Origin: Cladorhizidae sp. MBARI D1340-BT2
Lineage: Eukaryota > Porifera > Demospongiae > Poecilosclerida > Cladorhizidae
NCBI GenBank assembly: GCA_028752905.1
Contig: JAQNBH010000011.1
Span: 17,887,909-17,951,908, forward strand
Reading direction: 5' to 3'
Length of the DNA stretch: 64,000 nucleotides
Below the pieces are notes generated by a model. That model saw only the letters and a list, made by a program, of their open reading frames with translations. It searched no databases and was not told the origin of the DNA. Both the position numbers and the translations under genes were made by a program. Shown one piece after another: positions 1-9,779 of the stretch (the first letter of the stretch is position 1; every line of letters starts with the position of its first letter).

Positions 1-229
1 TTGCGCTTCAGCACCGCTACGCGGACGGTTTATCTCGTTTGCTACCTGTCAGAGAAGGAAGACATAGCGGAGAACAAAGGTTATGACCACAACAATGTCC
101 AAGAACATTATCCGAACATTCATCTACAAGACCACAGTATTTGTGTGCAAGACCATAGTGCCGGGTGTAAATCCGTGTGCAATTAAAGAGATAGCTAGAG
201 AGCTAGCAAAGGGAGAGAGAGAGTATCTA
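1..229 (+). other. Unassigned interior of a possible LTR element
   Basis: A short open frame (1-186, about 61 codons, open at the window edge) is followed by a purine-rich stretch at about 205-223 that looks like a polypurine tract just before a TG-starting repeat. The peptide is not recognisable to me. The position suggests the extreme 3' interior of an LTR retrotransposon whose body lies left of the window, but this is inference. Confidence 0.25.
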
Positions 230-435
230 TGTTAGAGCCAAGCGCATAACAGGCTGGACTAGCTGATAGATCACTGGGAACTGTATTTGTATATTGATGT
301 ACAAAGCAATCATTGTTCACTTTTACCTGGGTGAAGGGTACGAAGGCTCTTATAAAGCCTAGGGGTGAAAGTATTGGGCTAGTCAGAGTGAGGACTAGTC
401 GGCGCAGTGAATACTAAGGGAAAGTATTGCTGACA
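230..435 (+). repeat. Candidate 3' LTR of a retroelement
   Basis: The segment begins TGTTAGAGCC right after a purine-rich tract and ends TTGCTGACA, so it has the TG...CA termini of an LTR. A TATAAA-like box lies near 350. There is no second copy in the window to confirm it, and the bases on either side do not form a target-site duplication, as expected if the 5' LTR is off the left edge. Confidence 0.35.
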
Positions 436-439
436 CTAC

Positions 440-553
440 CGTTGGTTTCCGTTGGGACTGCTAGCGTTTACGGTGTGCGTTTATTTGCGTTTACGGTTCG
501 AGTTTTTTTACGTTGAACGCGACGCAACCGGCATGTTTTTTTGGCGTGTACTG
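440..553 (+). mobile_element. End fragment related to the BEN-Tc1 transposon
   Basis: The segment ends GGCGTGTACTG followed by TA, matching the right end of the complete element at 5681-5693, and it also carries clustered GCGTTTACGG-type motifs like the subterminal arrays of that element. It abuts the same 49-bp minisatellite. A match to the left-end motif (CTACCGTTGG...) at 436-446 hints at a very short internally deleted copy, but its left boundary is not resolved. Confidence 0.4.
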
Positions 554-1184
554 TAAGTGGGACACCCCTGTGAATCAATAAGAATAAGAATAGACCCTGA
601 GCTCAGGAAGCCAACCCTGTGTGTCAAGAAGAATAAGAGTAGACCCTAGCTCAGTGGGACACCACTGTGAATCAAGAAGAATAAGAGTAGACCCTTAGCT
701 CAGTGAGCCACCCCTGTGTGTCAAGAAGAATAAGAGTAGACCCTCAGCTCAGTGGGACACCCCTGTGAGTCAAGAAGAATAAGTAGACCCTTAGCTCAGT
801 GGGACACCCCTGTGAATCAAGAAGAATAAGAGTAGACGCTGAGCTCAGTGGGCCACCCCTGTGAATCAAGAAGAATAAGAGTAGACGCTGAGCTCAGTGG
901 GCCACCCCTGTGAATCAAGAAGAATAAGAGTAGACACTTAGCTCTGTGGGCCATTCCTGTGAATCAAGAAGAATAAGAGTAGACACTTAGCTCAGTGGGA
1001 CACCCCTGTGAATCAAGAAGAATAAGAGTAGACCCTTAGCTCTGTTGGCCATCCCTGTGAATCAAGAAGAATAAGAGTAGACCCTTAGCTCAGTAGGACA
1101 CCCCTGTGAATCAAGAAGAATAAGAGTACATCTTAGCTCAATGGGGCACCCCTGTGAATCAAGAAGAATAAGAGTAGACCCTTA
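554..1184 (+). repeat. 49-bp minisatellite, left block
   Basis: About 13 head-to-tail copies of a 49-bp unit containing CAGTGGGACACCCCTGTG and AAGAAGAATAAGAGTAGAC. Period is measured directly (for example 791-839 and 840-888). Units differ by substitutions (GGGACACC/GGGCCACC, CCCTTA/CGCTGA) and there are no spacers. The array stops at TA 1183-1184 and resumes at 5692. Confidence 0.95.
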
Positions 1185-1255
1185 CAGTAGACGTCAATTT
1201 TTTTTTAACCTACCGTTGCGTTGGGCTTCCGTTCAACGCAGAAACGTTTGATCAG

Positions 1256-1322
1256 GAACGCACAAGCAACGGTCAGGCAACGCACAGGGAACGCTCAACC
1301 AACGATCAAGCAACGCTCAAGC
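1256..1322 (+). repeat. Left subterminal 11-bp phased repeats
   Basis: Six successive 11-bp units of the type AACGCNCANGC, each beginning AACG, lie about 70 bp inside the left end, with looser copies on both sides (1235-1345). One unit is close to one helical turn. Subterminal repeats are often transposase binding sites; that role is inferred here. Confidence 0.8.
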
Positions 1323-1476
1323 AAAACCCAACGCACGAACCGTTCTTTAATTATCCGAAACGCGCAATCACATTTCCGGTAGCCTTCACCAAGTGTACGA
1401 AAGGGCGCGTTCGATTACGTGCTAACTTCGAGGTTGAACAGTCTGCTGCTTCTCGTTGATATCGATTGTTTGCTCT

Positions 1477-3334
1477 ATGGCTCTCAGAAGAACTCTAGCT
1501 GCTACCTTGGCTCATCGTAGTAAGTGTACTTGCCTGAAGGGGAAAAAACAGCTAAAAGCTAGCGCAGAGACCCAGTAACCAACCAAGATTTTAGCTACTT
1601 CTAGTAAAGATCTGTACATTAACCATAGCGTGTTCAGCTTGAGAGCATTTAGATCAGAATTAATTTATCTTTGAACTCTTGATACTTTACAGATTATTGT
1701 TTGGTCTTCTGGCCAGTCTTTGAAGACGAGGAAAATATAGCTCCTTGCCCTCAACCAATGGCACAGTCTGGTGTAAGTTGTTTATATAGATGATTTATTT
1801 TTCATATTGCTGAGCCTGTTAAGGCCTTCACATATATATTACAGCACAGTGTGGAACTATTTAGTAACTAACCTACTAAATGAATCCAATAGATTATAAT
1901 ATGAGTTAAATGTTGAAGTAAATTCAGAATTCCAAGCGGAAGAGGGGGAATCAAGGTGAAGAACCTCGAGGAAAGAAACCTGATGGTGTGTAACAGTTCA
2001 ATAATCAATTTATAATGTACTCTCAATGGTTCTACTAGCCTTCATCTGGAATGATGAATTTTTGTTAGTATGGTCATATGATGCTTCCGTCCTGCACAGC
2101 TCGGGCACGTTCTCCAGTCCCAACTCGACGCTCTTCTGAATCTATTCCTGTAAGCTTTGTATGCATTTATTTTGGAGGTAATTAATTATAAAAATCTTCT
2201 AATTCAGGTGTCTAACAAAGTTCCCAAAAGAGGGAAAGTCCAGAAACCTGCTGAAGGTGAAGTAACTAAAATTCATAGGGTGTTCATCATAATTTGATTT
2301 CACCAAATAGGTTCCATAATACTGGTGACCTCACCTAGTTCTGCTGAAACTGAAGTGCCAGGGAACGTTCACCAAGAGGATATTGGTGCGAGTGTATTGG
2401 GTGATGCCAGGGCAACAACTCCTACTCCAGAGTTTGGTAAGTGCAACCAAATTTATAATTGTTGGTCAAATGTTCATGTAAATTTATTATTGGTCAAATG
2501 TTCATGTTCATGTAAATTTATTATTGGTCAAATGTTCATGGTCAAATGTTCATGTAAATTTATTATTGGTCAATGTTCATCATGTAAATTTATTATTGGT
2601 CAAGGTTCATCATGTAAATTTATTATTGGTCAAATGTCCATAATGCCACAGCTCTGAACATGGAGATGGCAGTGTTAGAGCAATCAGAGAGGCTAGACAT
2701 AATGGAGAAAGGCCAGAAAGAACTGGCGAGATCCATCCAAAAAATAGAGAAAACTTTGGAGGATATTCTGAAGAGGCTGGTTCCCCCGACCTCTCCTCCT
2801 CGTTCCCTGCCGTCTCCAACCCACACCTCACTTCCACCTCGTTCCCCTTCCCCGCCGCCTCCAACCCACACCTCACTTCCACCTCGTTCCCCTTCCCCGC
2901 CGCCTCCAACCCACACCTCACTTCCACCTCCGTCACCTGTCACTTCTCCAGCTGCCTGTGATCGCCCTGCATACAGGCCAATTGGTGTCGTGAAGCGGGC
3001 ACTGCCATCCCACATGATAGAAGAGGACCTTAAGGATATTACAACAGTATTGGCAAGATATCCGAAGTTGCTACCTCTGTGCAAAGTCGGAGCCTTGGCA
3101 TGCAAGCTAGCCAGAGAGGCAATATTTGGACAGAATATTATGAAAATGTGCACTCCCATGGGGAACCGAGATCTGCCTGGGCTTCCTATCAAAGAGCTGA
3201 AACTCTTGAAGAAAACTATTTATGAACAATACCCACAATTTTGGAAGGCCCAGGCAGAATTCGAACCAGTATGGGTAAAATGTCTGGAAGCCATCCAGCA
3301 AGCTTCCAAACGTTTACGTTTATATAGTAAATAA
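1477..3334 (+). CDS. BEN-domain protein of the Tc1-like element (7 exons)
   Basis: Predicted exons are 1477-1519, 1693-1772, 1928-1985, 2100-2149, 2208-2256, 2311-2436 and 2652-3334. All introns are GT-AG, all phases agree, and the sum is 1089 nt (362 residues). The N-terminal part has a motif YCLVFWPVFEDEE and a basic stretch (NSKRKRG). Residues about 139-178 look like a coiled coil, about 179-232 is Pro/Ser/Thr-rich with a 15-residue repeat encoded by 45-bp units, and the last 100 residues resemble a BEN domain (Leu/Ala-rich helix, LPIKELKLLKKTI, a WVKC..AI tail and basic end). BEN domains are DNA- or protein-binding modules of chromatin factors. The start codon is the first ATG in a good frame and is the least certain point. 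A role as transposition cofactor or repressor is inference. Confidence 0.72.
2455..2640 (+). repeat. Intronic short tandem repeats
   Basis: Five or so copies of a 25-35-bp motif built on CATGTAAATTTATTATTGG fill the last intron of the BEN gene. They keep a frame open but are bounded by a strong donor (2437) and an acceptor (2651), so I treat them as intronic. Confidence 0.8.
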
Positions 3335-3907
3335 ACACTTCCCTTGTATTTAATATATTATTGACATTTCTTCCCTTGTATTTAATATATTATTGACATT
3401 TTTCCCCTTGTATTTAATATATTATTGACATTTCTTCCCCCCGCCCCCCTCCCCCAAAATAAATTGTGTATATAGTGTAACTTTACTACCTAATAAATCT
3501 TGCTACAGTCGGTACCTAATAAATATTCTATGATCGTTTCTGCCGATTATGAACAAAGCTGGCAAACGGCTAACCAGATCACACACCTTTGTGGCTTGCA
3601 TGTGTAAAATAACCAGAAGTAATTAGCATCTGGCTAGTAGCCACTCACCACATCACACCTTTGTGGCTTGCATGTGTAAAACCAGAAGTAATTAGCATCT
3701 GGCAACCTTTAGTAGCCACTCCCAACCAAAAATTTCCAACTGACAATGACATGACAAAAAAATGTTTTATAAGATTTTATGTACAACATTATAACAAATA
3801 AATATGTTATGTGCAACACGAGTAACTAGAATGCATGAATGACAAGAATTACATATTAAATATTCAGTACCCTGTAGCTGCACCCTCCAGTTCTATTATT
3901 TTAGGAA
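3335..3907. other. Convergent 3' region between the two transposon genes
   Basis: No coding sequence. It holds three copies of a 31-bp motif (CCCTTGTATTTAATATATTA core, about 3340-3434), AATAAA signals for the BEN gene near 3454 and 3493, and a duplicated block of about 80 bp (about 3571-3640 and 3648-3712) containing CACCTTTGTGGCTTGCATGT. The last part is the 3' flank of the transposase gene. Confidence 0.75.
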
Positions 3908-3971
3908 TTACTTTTCTAAGGTGTCTGCACCCTCCAGTTCTATTATTTTAGGAATTACTTTTCTAAGGTGT
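3878..3971 (-). repeat. 47-bp tandem duplication at the transposase 3' end
   Basis: Two adjacent copies of a 47-bp segment (3878-3924, 3925-3971). Because 47 is not a multiple of three, the second pass shifts the frame and gives the present stop (TAA) after DTLEK, replacing what was probably a slightly different C-terminus. The catalytic domain is upstream and unaffected. Confidence 0.85.
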
Positions 3972-5280
3972 CTAATGTATTTCTGACATTTAGTAATATC
4001 TACAGTTAACCAAAATCGTCTTATTCCATCCACCAATTCAGCCTTTGTCCTGGGCTTTACTTCCCTCCTGATGTACTCCTTTAACTCGTGCCACAGGTTT
4101 TCAATTGGGTTGGCATCTGGAGACTCAGGAGGTGTCCTCCACCAATTGACATTGTTTGCTTTCAAGAATTCCTGAGCCAGCCTAGATGTATGCTTGGGGT
4201 CATTGTCCTGCATGTAGCGATGCCGGGGAAAAATATCCTTCACAAAGGGTAAGAGGGTCTTCTTCAGAATTTCCACAAAAAGTGGTGCTCGCATGATGCC
4301 ATCAAATATGCATATTCCTGTTCTCCCTTTCATGCTGATTCCTGCCCACACATGCACCTTCACTGGATGTTTCGCCCTATAATCAAATAAACAGATTGTA
4401 TATCATAAATATTACACACCCATAATGCATACCTTGGCTTGTTCTTTGGTGCCCTTCCTACCTTTCGGCAACAAAACCGCCTGTGCATTTCCAACTGAAC
4501 CGTGCAGTCATCTGTCCAAATAACGTTAAAAAACCCATCAGCTGCTTCGTCAATGTTCTGCCTGGCCCACTCCAATCTTTTGACCTAGGATAGGTATAAA
4601 TAATACTGCCATTGATCACAGGCTTATTACAAAAGTCACTGTACAAATTCACCAGTGTTCAATATCAATATCTTACCGAGTCCTAAAGCATACCTAGTCC
4701 TAAAGCATAACAACAAGATGCCCAATTTTTAAAATCAAATGGCTTATCCCGATCGTCATTGACTCTAGCCAAACTGCCCCCAAAACCAAGGCCTAGATTA
4801 TCATTAACCACTAGCTTCAGCATAAGAGAAAGCTTCTACACTAGCATTAACTTTCACTAGCTTAGCTTGAACTATGTACGCAACACAACAAACCTTGTTG
4901 ACATCTCTTATAAGTTGGCAGTACGCACTGCTTCGAAAAGTCCACCCAAGCAATGTCCGGCACCGCAACACTGTGCGCAGGGATAGTGGATATCCTTTGC
5001 TGTGAAGGAGGAGGTGTAATTGATATGCAGTTGTCTCGTCATCTTCCTCCATCTTTTCCTCTACAACTTTCTTGACAGCAGCTGTCATCAACGAAGGTCT
5101 CCCGCTCCCTGGCTGTCTGGCGATTGTACCAGTTTCACGGTACCGCTTAATAAAACTGTAGACGCCTTGCCTCGTTGCTGTCATGCCCTCCTCGTTCAAA
5201 ATGCGGACTATAGCTATAGCCTTGAATCCTCTTGATTCCAGAGTGAGAATCCTCTGTTTCTTAAATGTAGAATAAGGCAT
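3908..5280 (-). CDS. Tc1-type DD34E transposase (3 exons)
   Basis: Exons on the minus strand are 5280-4894, 4584-4433 and 4376-3908, with GT-AG introns and compatible phases; the sum is 1008 nt or 335 residues, normal for Tc1. Residues 1-60 form a paired-like helix-turn-helix followed by a GSGRPS linker and a second HTH (about 70-125). The catalytic triad is visible as WTDD (D154), QDNDPKH (D237) and NPIENLW (E272), with exactly 34 residues between the last two. The first splice restores the NKVKRLEWARQ motif and the second restores AKHPVKVHVW, both classic for the family, which supports the intron calls. It catalyses cut-and-paste transposition into TA in the nucleus. No internal stop or frameshift is seen apart from the altered C-terminus. 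Confidence 0.92.
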
Positions 5281-5310
5281 TTCCTCGGAGTGCTGGGTGA
5301 GCTATAATCT

Positions 5311-5435
5311 GTCGAGTAGAAGTGAGCGATAAACAGTCGAGTGGAAGTGAGCGATAAGCAGTCGAGTAGAAGTGAGCGATAAACAGTCGAGTAGAAGTGA
5401 GCGATAAACAGCCGAGTTGAAGTGAGCGATAAAAC
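5311..5435 (+). repeat. 25-bp repeats upstream of the transposase start
   Basis: Five tandem copies of GTCGAGTAGAAGTGAGCGAT-type 25-bp units lie 30-155 bp upstream of the transposase ATG, in its promoter or 5' leader. They could bind a regulator, possibly the BEN protein, but nothing in the sequence proves this. Confidence 0.85.
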
Positions 5436-5564
5436 ACGTGTAACTAGCATTAGCCTTTCTCCCGCCTTCGTCGATCGCGGGAGAGCATGCGCAAGTGAAT
5501 TCAATATTAGAACGCTTAACGATTCGTGGCTAACATACCGTTCGTACATACTTACGTTGTTGGC

Positions 5565-5630
5565 AAACGTATGGGAAACGTTTGTCGAACGCTTGGCGAA
5601 CGTATGGCGAACGGTAGAGGAACGCTGTGA
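5565..5630 (+). repeat. Right subterminal 11-bp phased repeats
   Basis: Six contiguous 11-bp units (AAACGTATGGG, GAACGCTTGGC, GAACGTATGGC and similar) lie about 60 bp inside the right end. Each carries an AACG core, in the same strand orientation as the left array, so these arrays are direct rather than inverted repeats. Confidence 0.8.
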
Positions 5631-5691
5631 CTCAAGCGTCCCGCAAACGTACAACGCAAACGGTACGTAAAGTATTTTTTGGCGTGTACTG

Positions 5692-5935
5692 TAGCTCTGT
5701 GGGCCATCCCTGTGAATCAAGAAGAATAAGAGTAGACGCTGAGCTCAGTGGGCCACCCCTGTGAATAAGAGTAGACACTGAGCTCAGTGGGACACCCCTG
5801 TGAATCAAGAAGAATAAAAGTAGACCCTAGCTAAGTGGGACACCCCTGTGAATCAAGAAGAGTAAGAGCAGACCCTAAGATCAGTGGACCACCAATGTGT
5901 GTCAAGAAGAATAAGAGTAGACCCTGAGCTCATGG
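5692..5935 (+). repeat. 49-bp minisatellite, right block
   Basis: Continuation of the array interrupted by the Tc1-like element. The first unit resumes at TAGCTCTGTGGGCC, exactly completing the unit broken at 1184. About five more divergent units follow before the array decays near 5935. Confidence 0.93.
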
Positions 5936-6938
5936 GCTACTCCAGGGAACAAAATAGTAGGTGACAAGCCCGACCGAAAAGCTAGAATAGCTAGTCCAAC
6001 TAGAAGCGCTATAGCCCAAAGATTAAAAAACTACTTGTCCAGAGAGGTCAGGTTGTGTTCCAGTAACAATGGAAGTACCTCTACATATGATTGTTTGGAA
6101 TTTAAATCCAGCGCTGAGAAAAAATGCACGCGAGTAAAAATAGTGGTGTTGCTGCACCTGTTTTTTATTATAAAGCGAACCATCCCTTCGACAATTTTTG
6201 TCTCTTGTCCAGTAAGGGTTAAACCATCAATTAACACAAACAATATGCTCCTGCCATTTCAATCTTATACCTAATCCATGGTCATTCGTTAGATATAACA
6301 TCCCCCTTACCACATCTACAGTATCTCCCCAAAAGGAAATAAGATTATCAAGGATAAGACTCCAGTAGAATTTGGTCCCTTGAAAAATAAATATTTAGAA
6401 AACAACCCCAAACATTACTCTGTTATACACGTACATCGAGTATTCCTGCAGTATCACTATCACTCTTCTCTAAAGTCGCCACTAAAGGGGGAAAGTCACT
6501 GATAAAGGCACAACTTCAAGGGATAGAAGCATTGCATTGTTTACGGATTTATTTACCCTGATGAAGACAGAAAAACAAAAGAGCTGTTTGAAAGAGAAAC
6601 CTTGATGTCAGTGGACTAAACGATTTTTTTTTAAATCTTGTGGTTATGACTTTAGGGCTCCATAGGTTCTGCACATTTTATTTATGAAGTTGATGTATAG
6701 CCAAAAGATAAATCTCTTTGTGTGCTCTCTATTGATTGTTGCCTAGGTACAGTATATATAACTCTGCCAAAAATCTGGTAGCCAAGACACTGCTTTGCCT
6801 TATGATACTGTAGATCAAACTCTAGTCAAAGTTTCATTTGTTTATTCTCTCTTGTTCTTGTACTGGAACTAACTCCGCCCCATGTGTTATAATTTTAATG
6901 ATGCGGTTAATTGGAGCTAAAACGTGAGAAGTGGTCTT
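5936..6938. other. Non-coding, unrecognised
   Basis: No supported gene; stops are dense in all frames. The only recognisable content is the diverged repeat listed separately at 6640-6790. Confidence 0.6.
6640..6790 (+). repeat. Diverged copy of a segment of the right-hand array
   Basis: Reads CTTGTGGTTATGACTTTAGG, then GGTTCTGCA, AAAAGATAAATCTCT and GTGCTCTCT in the same order and spacing as 27741-27850 in unit U1 (also near 40370 and 49310). By eye the two are roughly 70% alike, so this is an old dispersed repeat also present in the array. Confidence 0.55.
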
Positions 6939-7888
6939 AAGGGGGCAGTTTCCCTGTTTGACAAAACCGTTTGTCCTCTTTGTAATTGCTATAGCTTTTT
7001 TTCTCTTTCCACTGTGCAGATAAGTTTGTTATCAAAGTGTTGTCTTCTTTCTAATGGTATATGAAATGTGTATATAGTTAGAAGATACAAGTGACAGACC
7101 AAGATCCCTACCACTCAAGCGTTTGGCAGACCTAAATCAACACCACTAGAACATCTTGCGCTCAAATTTGTTTTGTGGCTTCCTGAAATACTTGGCTGTG
7201 ATTTGAGCGAAACCAATTTGGCTTGTGCAAGACTGTTGGTCAGTTGCAATTGACCGAATGGGTTGAACTCATTAACACCAAAATGTCATCTGTTCTAATG
7301 ACCATAACTTGGCAATGCTTTTTTTCTTTAAAGGTCTGATTCGCTCAAATTACAGAACACACAAAGAGCTTTCAAATGACACCAACAAATATATTTTTGG
7401 TTTAACTGTGACAAAGTTATGTTTGCCAAATGCTTTTTTTAAAGGATTTTTCATGATTTGTAGAATCTGCTTACGGAAAGGGCACGAAGACATCCAAACA
7501 CTTTCACCAAAAACTGAACGCGAGGCGACTGGAAATGCTGCGTGCAAACCAGAGTTATATATTCAGGGCCTGTGCACGAAGGACAGGAAATGACTCAGCA
7601 AGAAATTTGGGTACCTTTCAGTGGCAGATGAGCTTCCAGGTATAAGCGGTAGCCATTTTATGACGCTGAAAAAAATTCCTTTCCCGTAAGCCTTCTCTGT
7701 GCGCGTCTCTTCCAATTTTGAATCGAGATAAGTGAAATTGCATGGACAAAAAGCACATAACTTTGAAATAGATACTCCAATGCCTCTAAAACATTGGAAA
7801 TGGCTAGTATATGCTTACAACAACATTTATAAATGATTTAAAAAATATATATATATTTTTTAATGGGGAAACCGCGAAACCGCCCCCT
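6939..7888. mobile_element. Candidate non-autonomous inverted-repeat element
   Basis: The left edge AAGGGGGCAGTTTCCCTGTT is matched in inverse at the right edge (ACCGCGAAACCGCCCCCT), about 25 bp imperfect. Between them there is no convincing coding sequence. The flanking duplication is not clear, so superfamily and exact ends are open. Confidence 0.45.
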
Positions 7889-8151
7889 AAATAAGCATTG
7901 GTTGAAACAAATTCTTGGTGCTGGAAGGAACATCCCGGTGCTTGACCACTTACTCACATTTTAGCTCCTATTGAGAATACTCATCCCATAGAGTAAGGCT
8001 TCCTCTAGCAGTCATTTAAATGTTGCTAAGCCACCATCGCAACAAACAGCATGGCACTTGAAGAATATACATACACATGCGTTTTACACAACATGATGCC
8101 TTACCAACCAACTACACTAGCTATATTAGAGCTCATGCAATTTGCTAGTGA

Positions 8152-8237
8152 GGCTGACCCCCAGAGCCAATGAAGGCCTTGGATTTGGTCTCAGGGCTGA
8201 CCCCCAGAGCCAATGAAGGCCTTGGATTTGGTCTCAG
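8152..8237 (+). repeat. 43-bp tandem duplication
   Basis: Two adjacent, essentially identical copies of a 43-bp sequence starting GGCTGACCCCCAGAGCCAAT, at 8152 and 8195. Confidence 0.9.
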
Positions 8238-8603
8238 TCATCGCCAGTGCTACTACAAATCAACATTCTTCTTATGTTTCTAATGTGAGCAGAGCCAACA
8301 AGATTCAAGTAGCATTCCACAGAGCTAGAATTGCTTCTTACTCTAAAGTACTGTAGAGTTCTGTGACTATAGTATTGACGTGATATTTCTTAGTTGCTGA
8401 CCAATCAGAACACTATTAGACTTTTTCACAGTTTCTTAGCTAATCTGAGCGCTATTAGAGATCTTTTCCACAGGTAGTATGGATTTTGATTCTGAATGTA
8501 TGTAGTAGCTCGCTAACATAGCAATTACTAGATGGGGACCTCCTGGACAGTTAGAAGTGGGGACTGTTCAGAACTAGTACAATGCATTCTTATTACTGTA
8601 ATG

Positions 8604-8758
8604 ATGGTTTGCAGTGAAATTGGGTGTAAATACCACTCGTAATGTAGAGGAGAAGACAATTGCACTCGGCTTTACCTTGGGAATGTTTTTTTGCCATCTC
8701 CGCCAAATTACTTGTGGTTATTTATACCCAATTTCAACCCAATTTCACTACAAACCAT
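8604..8758. mobile_element. Small foldback / MITE-like element
   Basis: ATGGTTTGCAGTGAAATTGG at the left is matched in inverse by CCAATTTCACTACAAACCAT at the right, followed inward by GTGTAAATA and TATTTATAC. The 155-bp unit can fold into a hairpin with a loop of about 80 bp. No coding potential. It is a typical miniature inverted-repeat element, family unknown. Confidence 0.65.
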
Positions 8759-9309
8759 GACATTTCATACACAAAGACAACAGAACCCACACAATCATAG
8801 TTTTAAAATGTACTCCTGTAGTACTAACATCATAGAGCATTAGTATCGCACTGACATTAACTTAGTTTGAGTTATCAACATACCTCTGGATGGATAGAAT
8901 ACAATCTACAAAATAAAACAAACAAACAAACAAATAAAGAAGCAAATGAAATAACAATTCCAGCATATTCAAGTGCTGGCTCCTAAATGACATGTTGAGG
9001 GTCTACTTGGCTATCTGAAGTGATTCTATTGTCATTGAAAGTTTCAAGTAATCAGTACATGCTTGTGCAATATGTAACAATACAATACTGAAGGTTGTGG
9101 CAATATATATGCTCAACCAGATGCTATTAAAAAGGCCATTGGAATTTGTGATGCAACTTTTGACATTCCGGAAAAAATGGTATGGATAGTTAATGTAGGG
9201 ATGATAAACACTTCTGTGGTTGGCGCTCATCGGTCGAAATCAGGTATATTAATTGCACCCGACAGATGAAATGGTGTGCCGAGTCAGGGCAGAAAAAGGA
9301 ACAGCCTAC

Positions 9310-9680
9310 CAGCCACATTATGGCCAATCTGGCCATGGCACAGTAAGAGATGACCCGTCTGACAATGGCACAGTAAGATGGTCCACCTACATGTACCATG
9401 GCACAGTAAGTGATGGTCCACCTGGCCTTGGCACATTAAGATGGCCCACCTACCATGGCACAGTAAGTGATGGTCCGCCTGGCCATGGCACAGTAAGATG
9501 GCCCATCTACCATGGCACAGTAAGATGGCCCATCTACCATGGCACAGTAAGATGGTCCATCTGGCCATGGCACAGTAATGATGGCCCACCTGGCCATGGA
9601 ACAGTAAGAGATGGCACACCTGGTCATGGCACAATATGTGATGGCGGCATAGTAAGTTATGGCCTGCCGAGCCATAGTAA
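9310..9680 (+). repeat. 27-30-bp minisatellite
   Basis: About a dozen units built on GATGGTCCACCTGGCCATGG followed by CACAGTAA. Indel variants of 27-30 bp keep long frames open on both strands without evident protein meaning. Confidence 0.9.
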
Positions 9681-9779
9681 AGACCACATACATATACATG
9701 TACATAGGTAGCACACCCGATGATATGGACGGCCAGGCACCCCAGGCATATGTAATACATGTATGTGTACGTAACTATC

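Larger units (their letters stand above)
1185..5691. mobile_element. Tc1-like transposon with transposase and BEN gene
   Basis: The 4507-bp element starts CAGTAGACGTCAA and ends in the inverse of CAGTACACGCCAAAA, with TA on both sides (1183-1184, 5692-5693). The flanking minisatellite unit reads through correctly if the element and one TA are removed, so the boundaries are secure. Inside are two convergent intron-containing genes: a DD34E transposase on the minus strand (3908-5280) and a BEN-domain protein on the plus strand (1477-3334). Inverted terminal similarity extends only about 35-40 bp imperfectly (shared TACCGTT). Most Tc1 elements are 1.3-2.4 kb with a single gene, so size and second gene are unusual. 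Both genes look open, so the copy may be autonomous; activity is inference. Confidence 0.88.
7889..9252. other. Non-coding stretch with small repeats
   Basis: No supported gene. It contains the 43-bp tandem duplication (8152-8237) and the foldback (8604-8758) listed separately. The rest shows nothing I recognise. Confidence 0.6.

Noticed and set aside
554..1184. CRISPR-like regular repeats
   Set aside because: Units are contiguous 49-bp minisatellite copies without unique spacers, in a eukaryotic transposon context.
7309..7593. 94-codon plus-strand ORF
   Set aside because: No recognisable motif and an overlapping frame on the other strand; lies inside a non-autonomous-looking element.
9253..9711. 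Possible repetitive protein gene
   Set aside because: Open frames occur on both strands because the 27-30-bp minisatellite lacks stops; no start context, no known domain.
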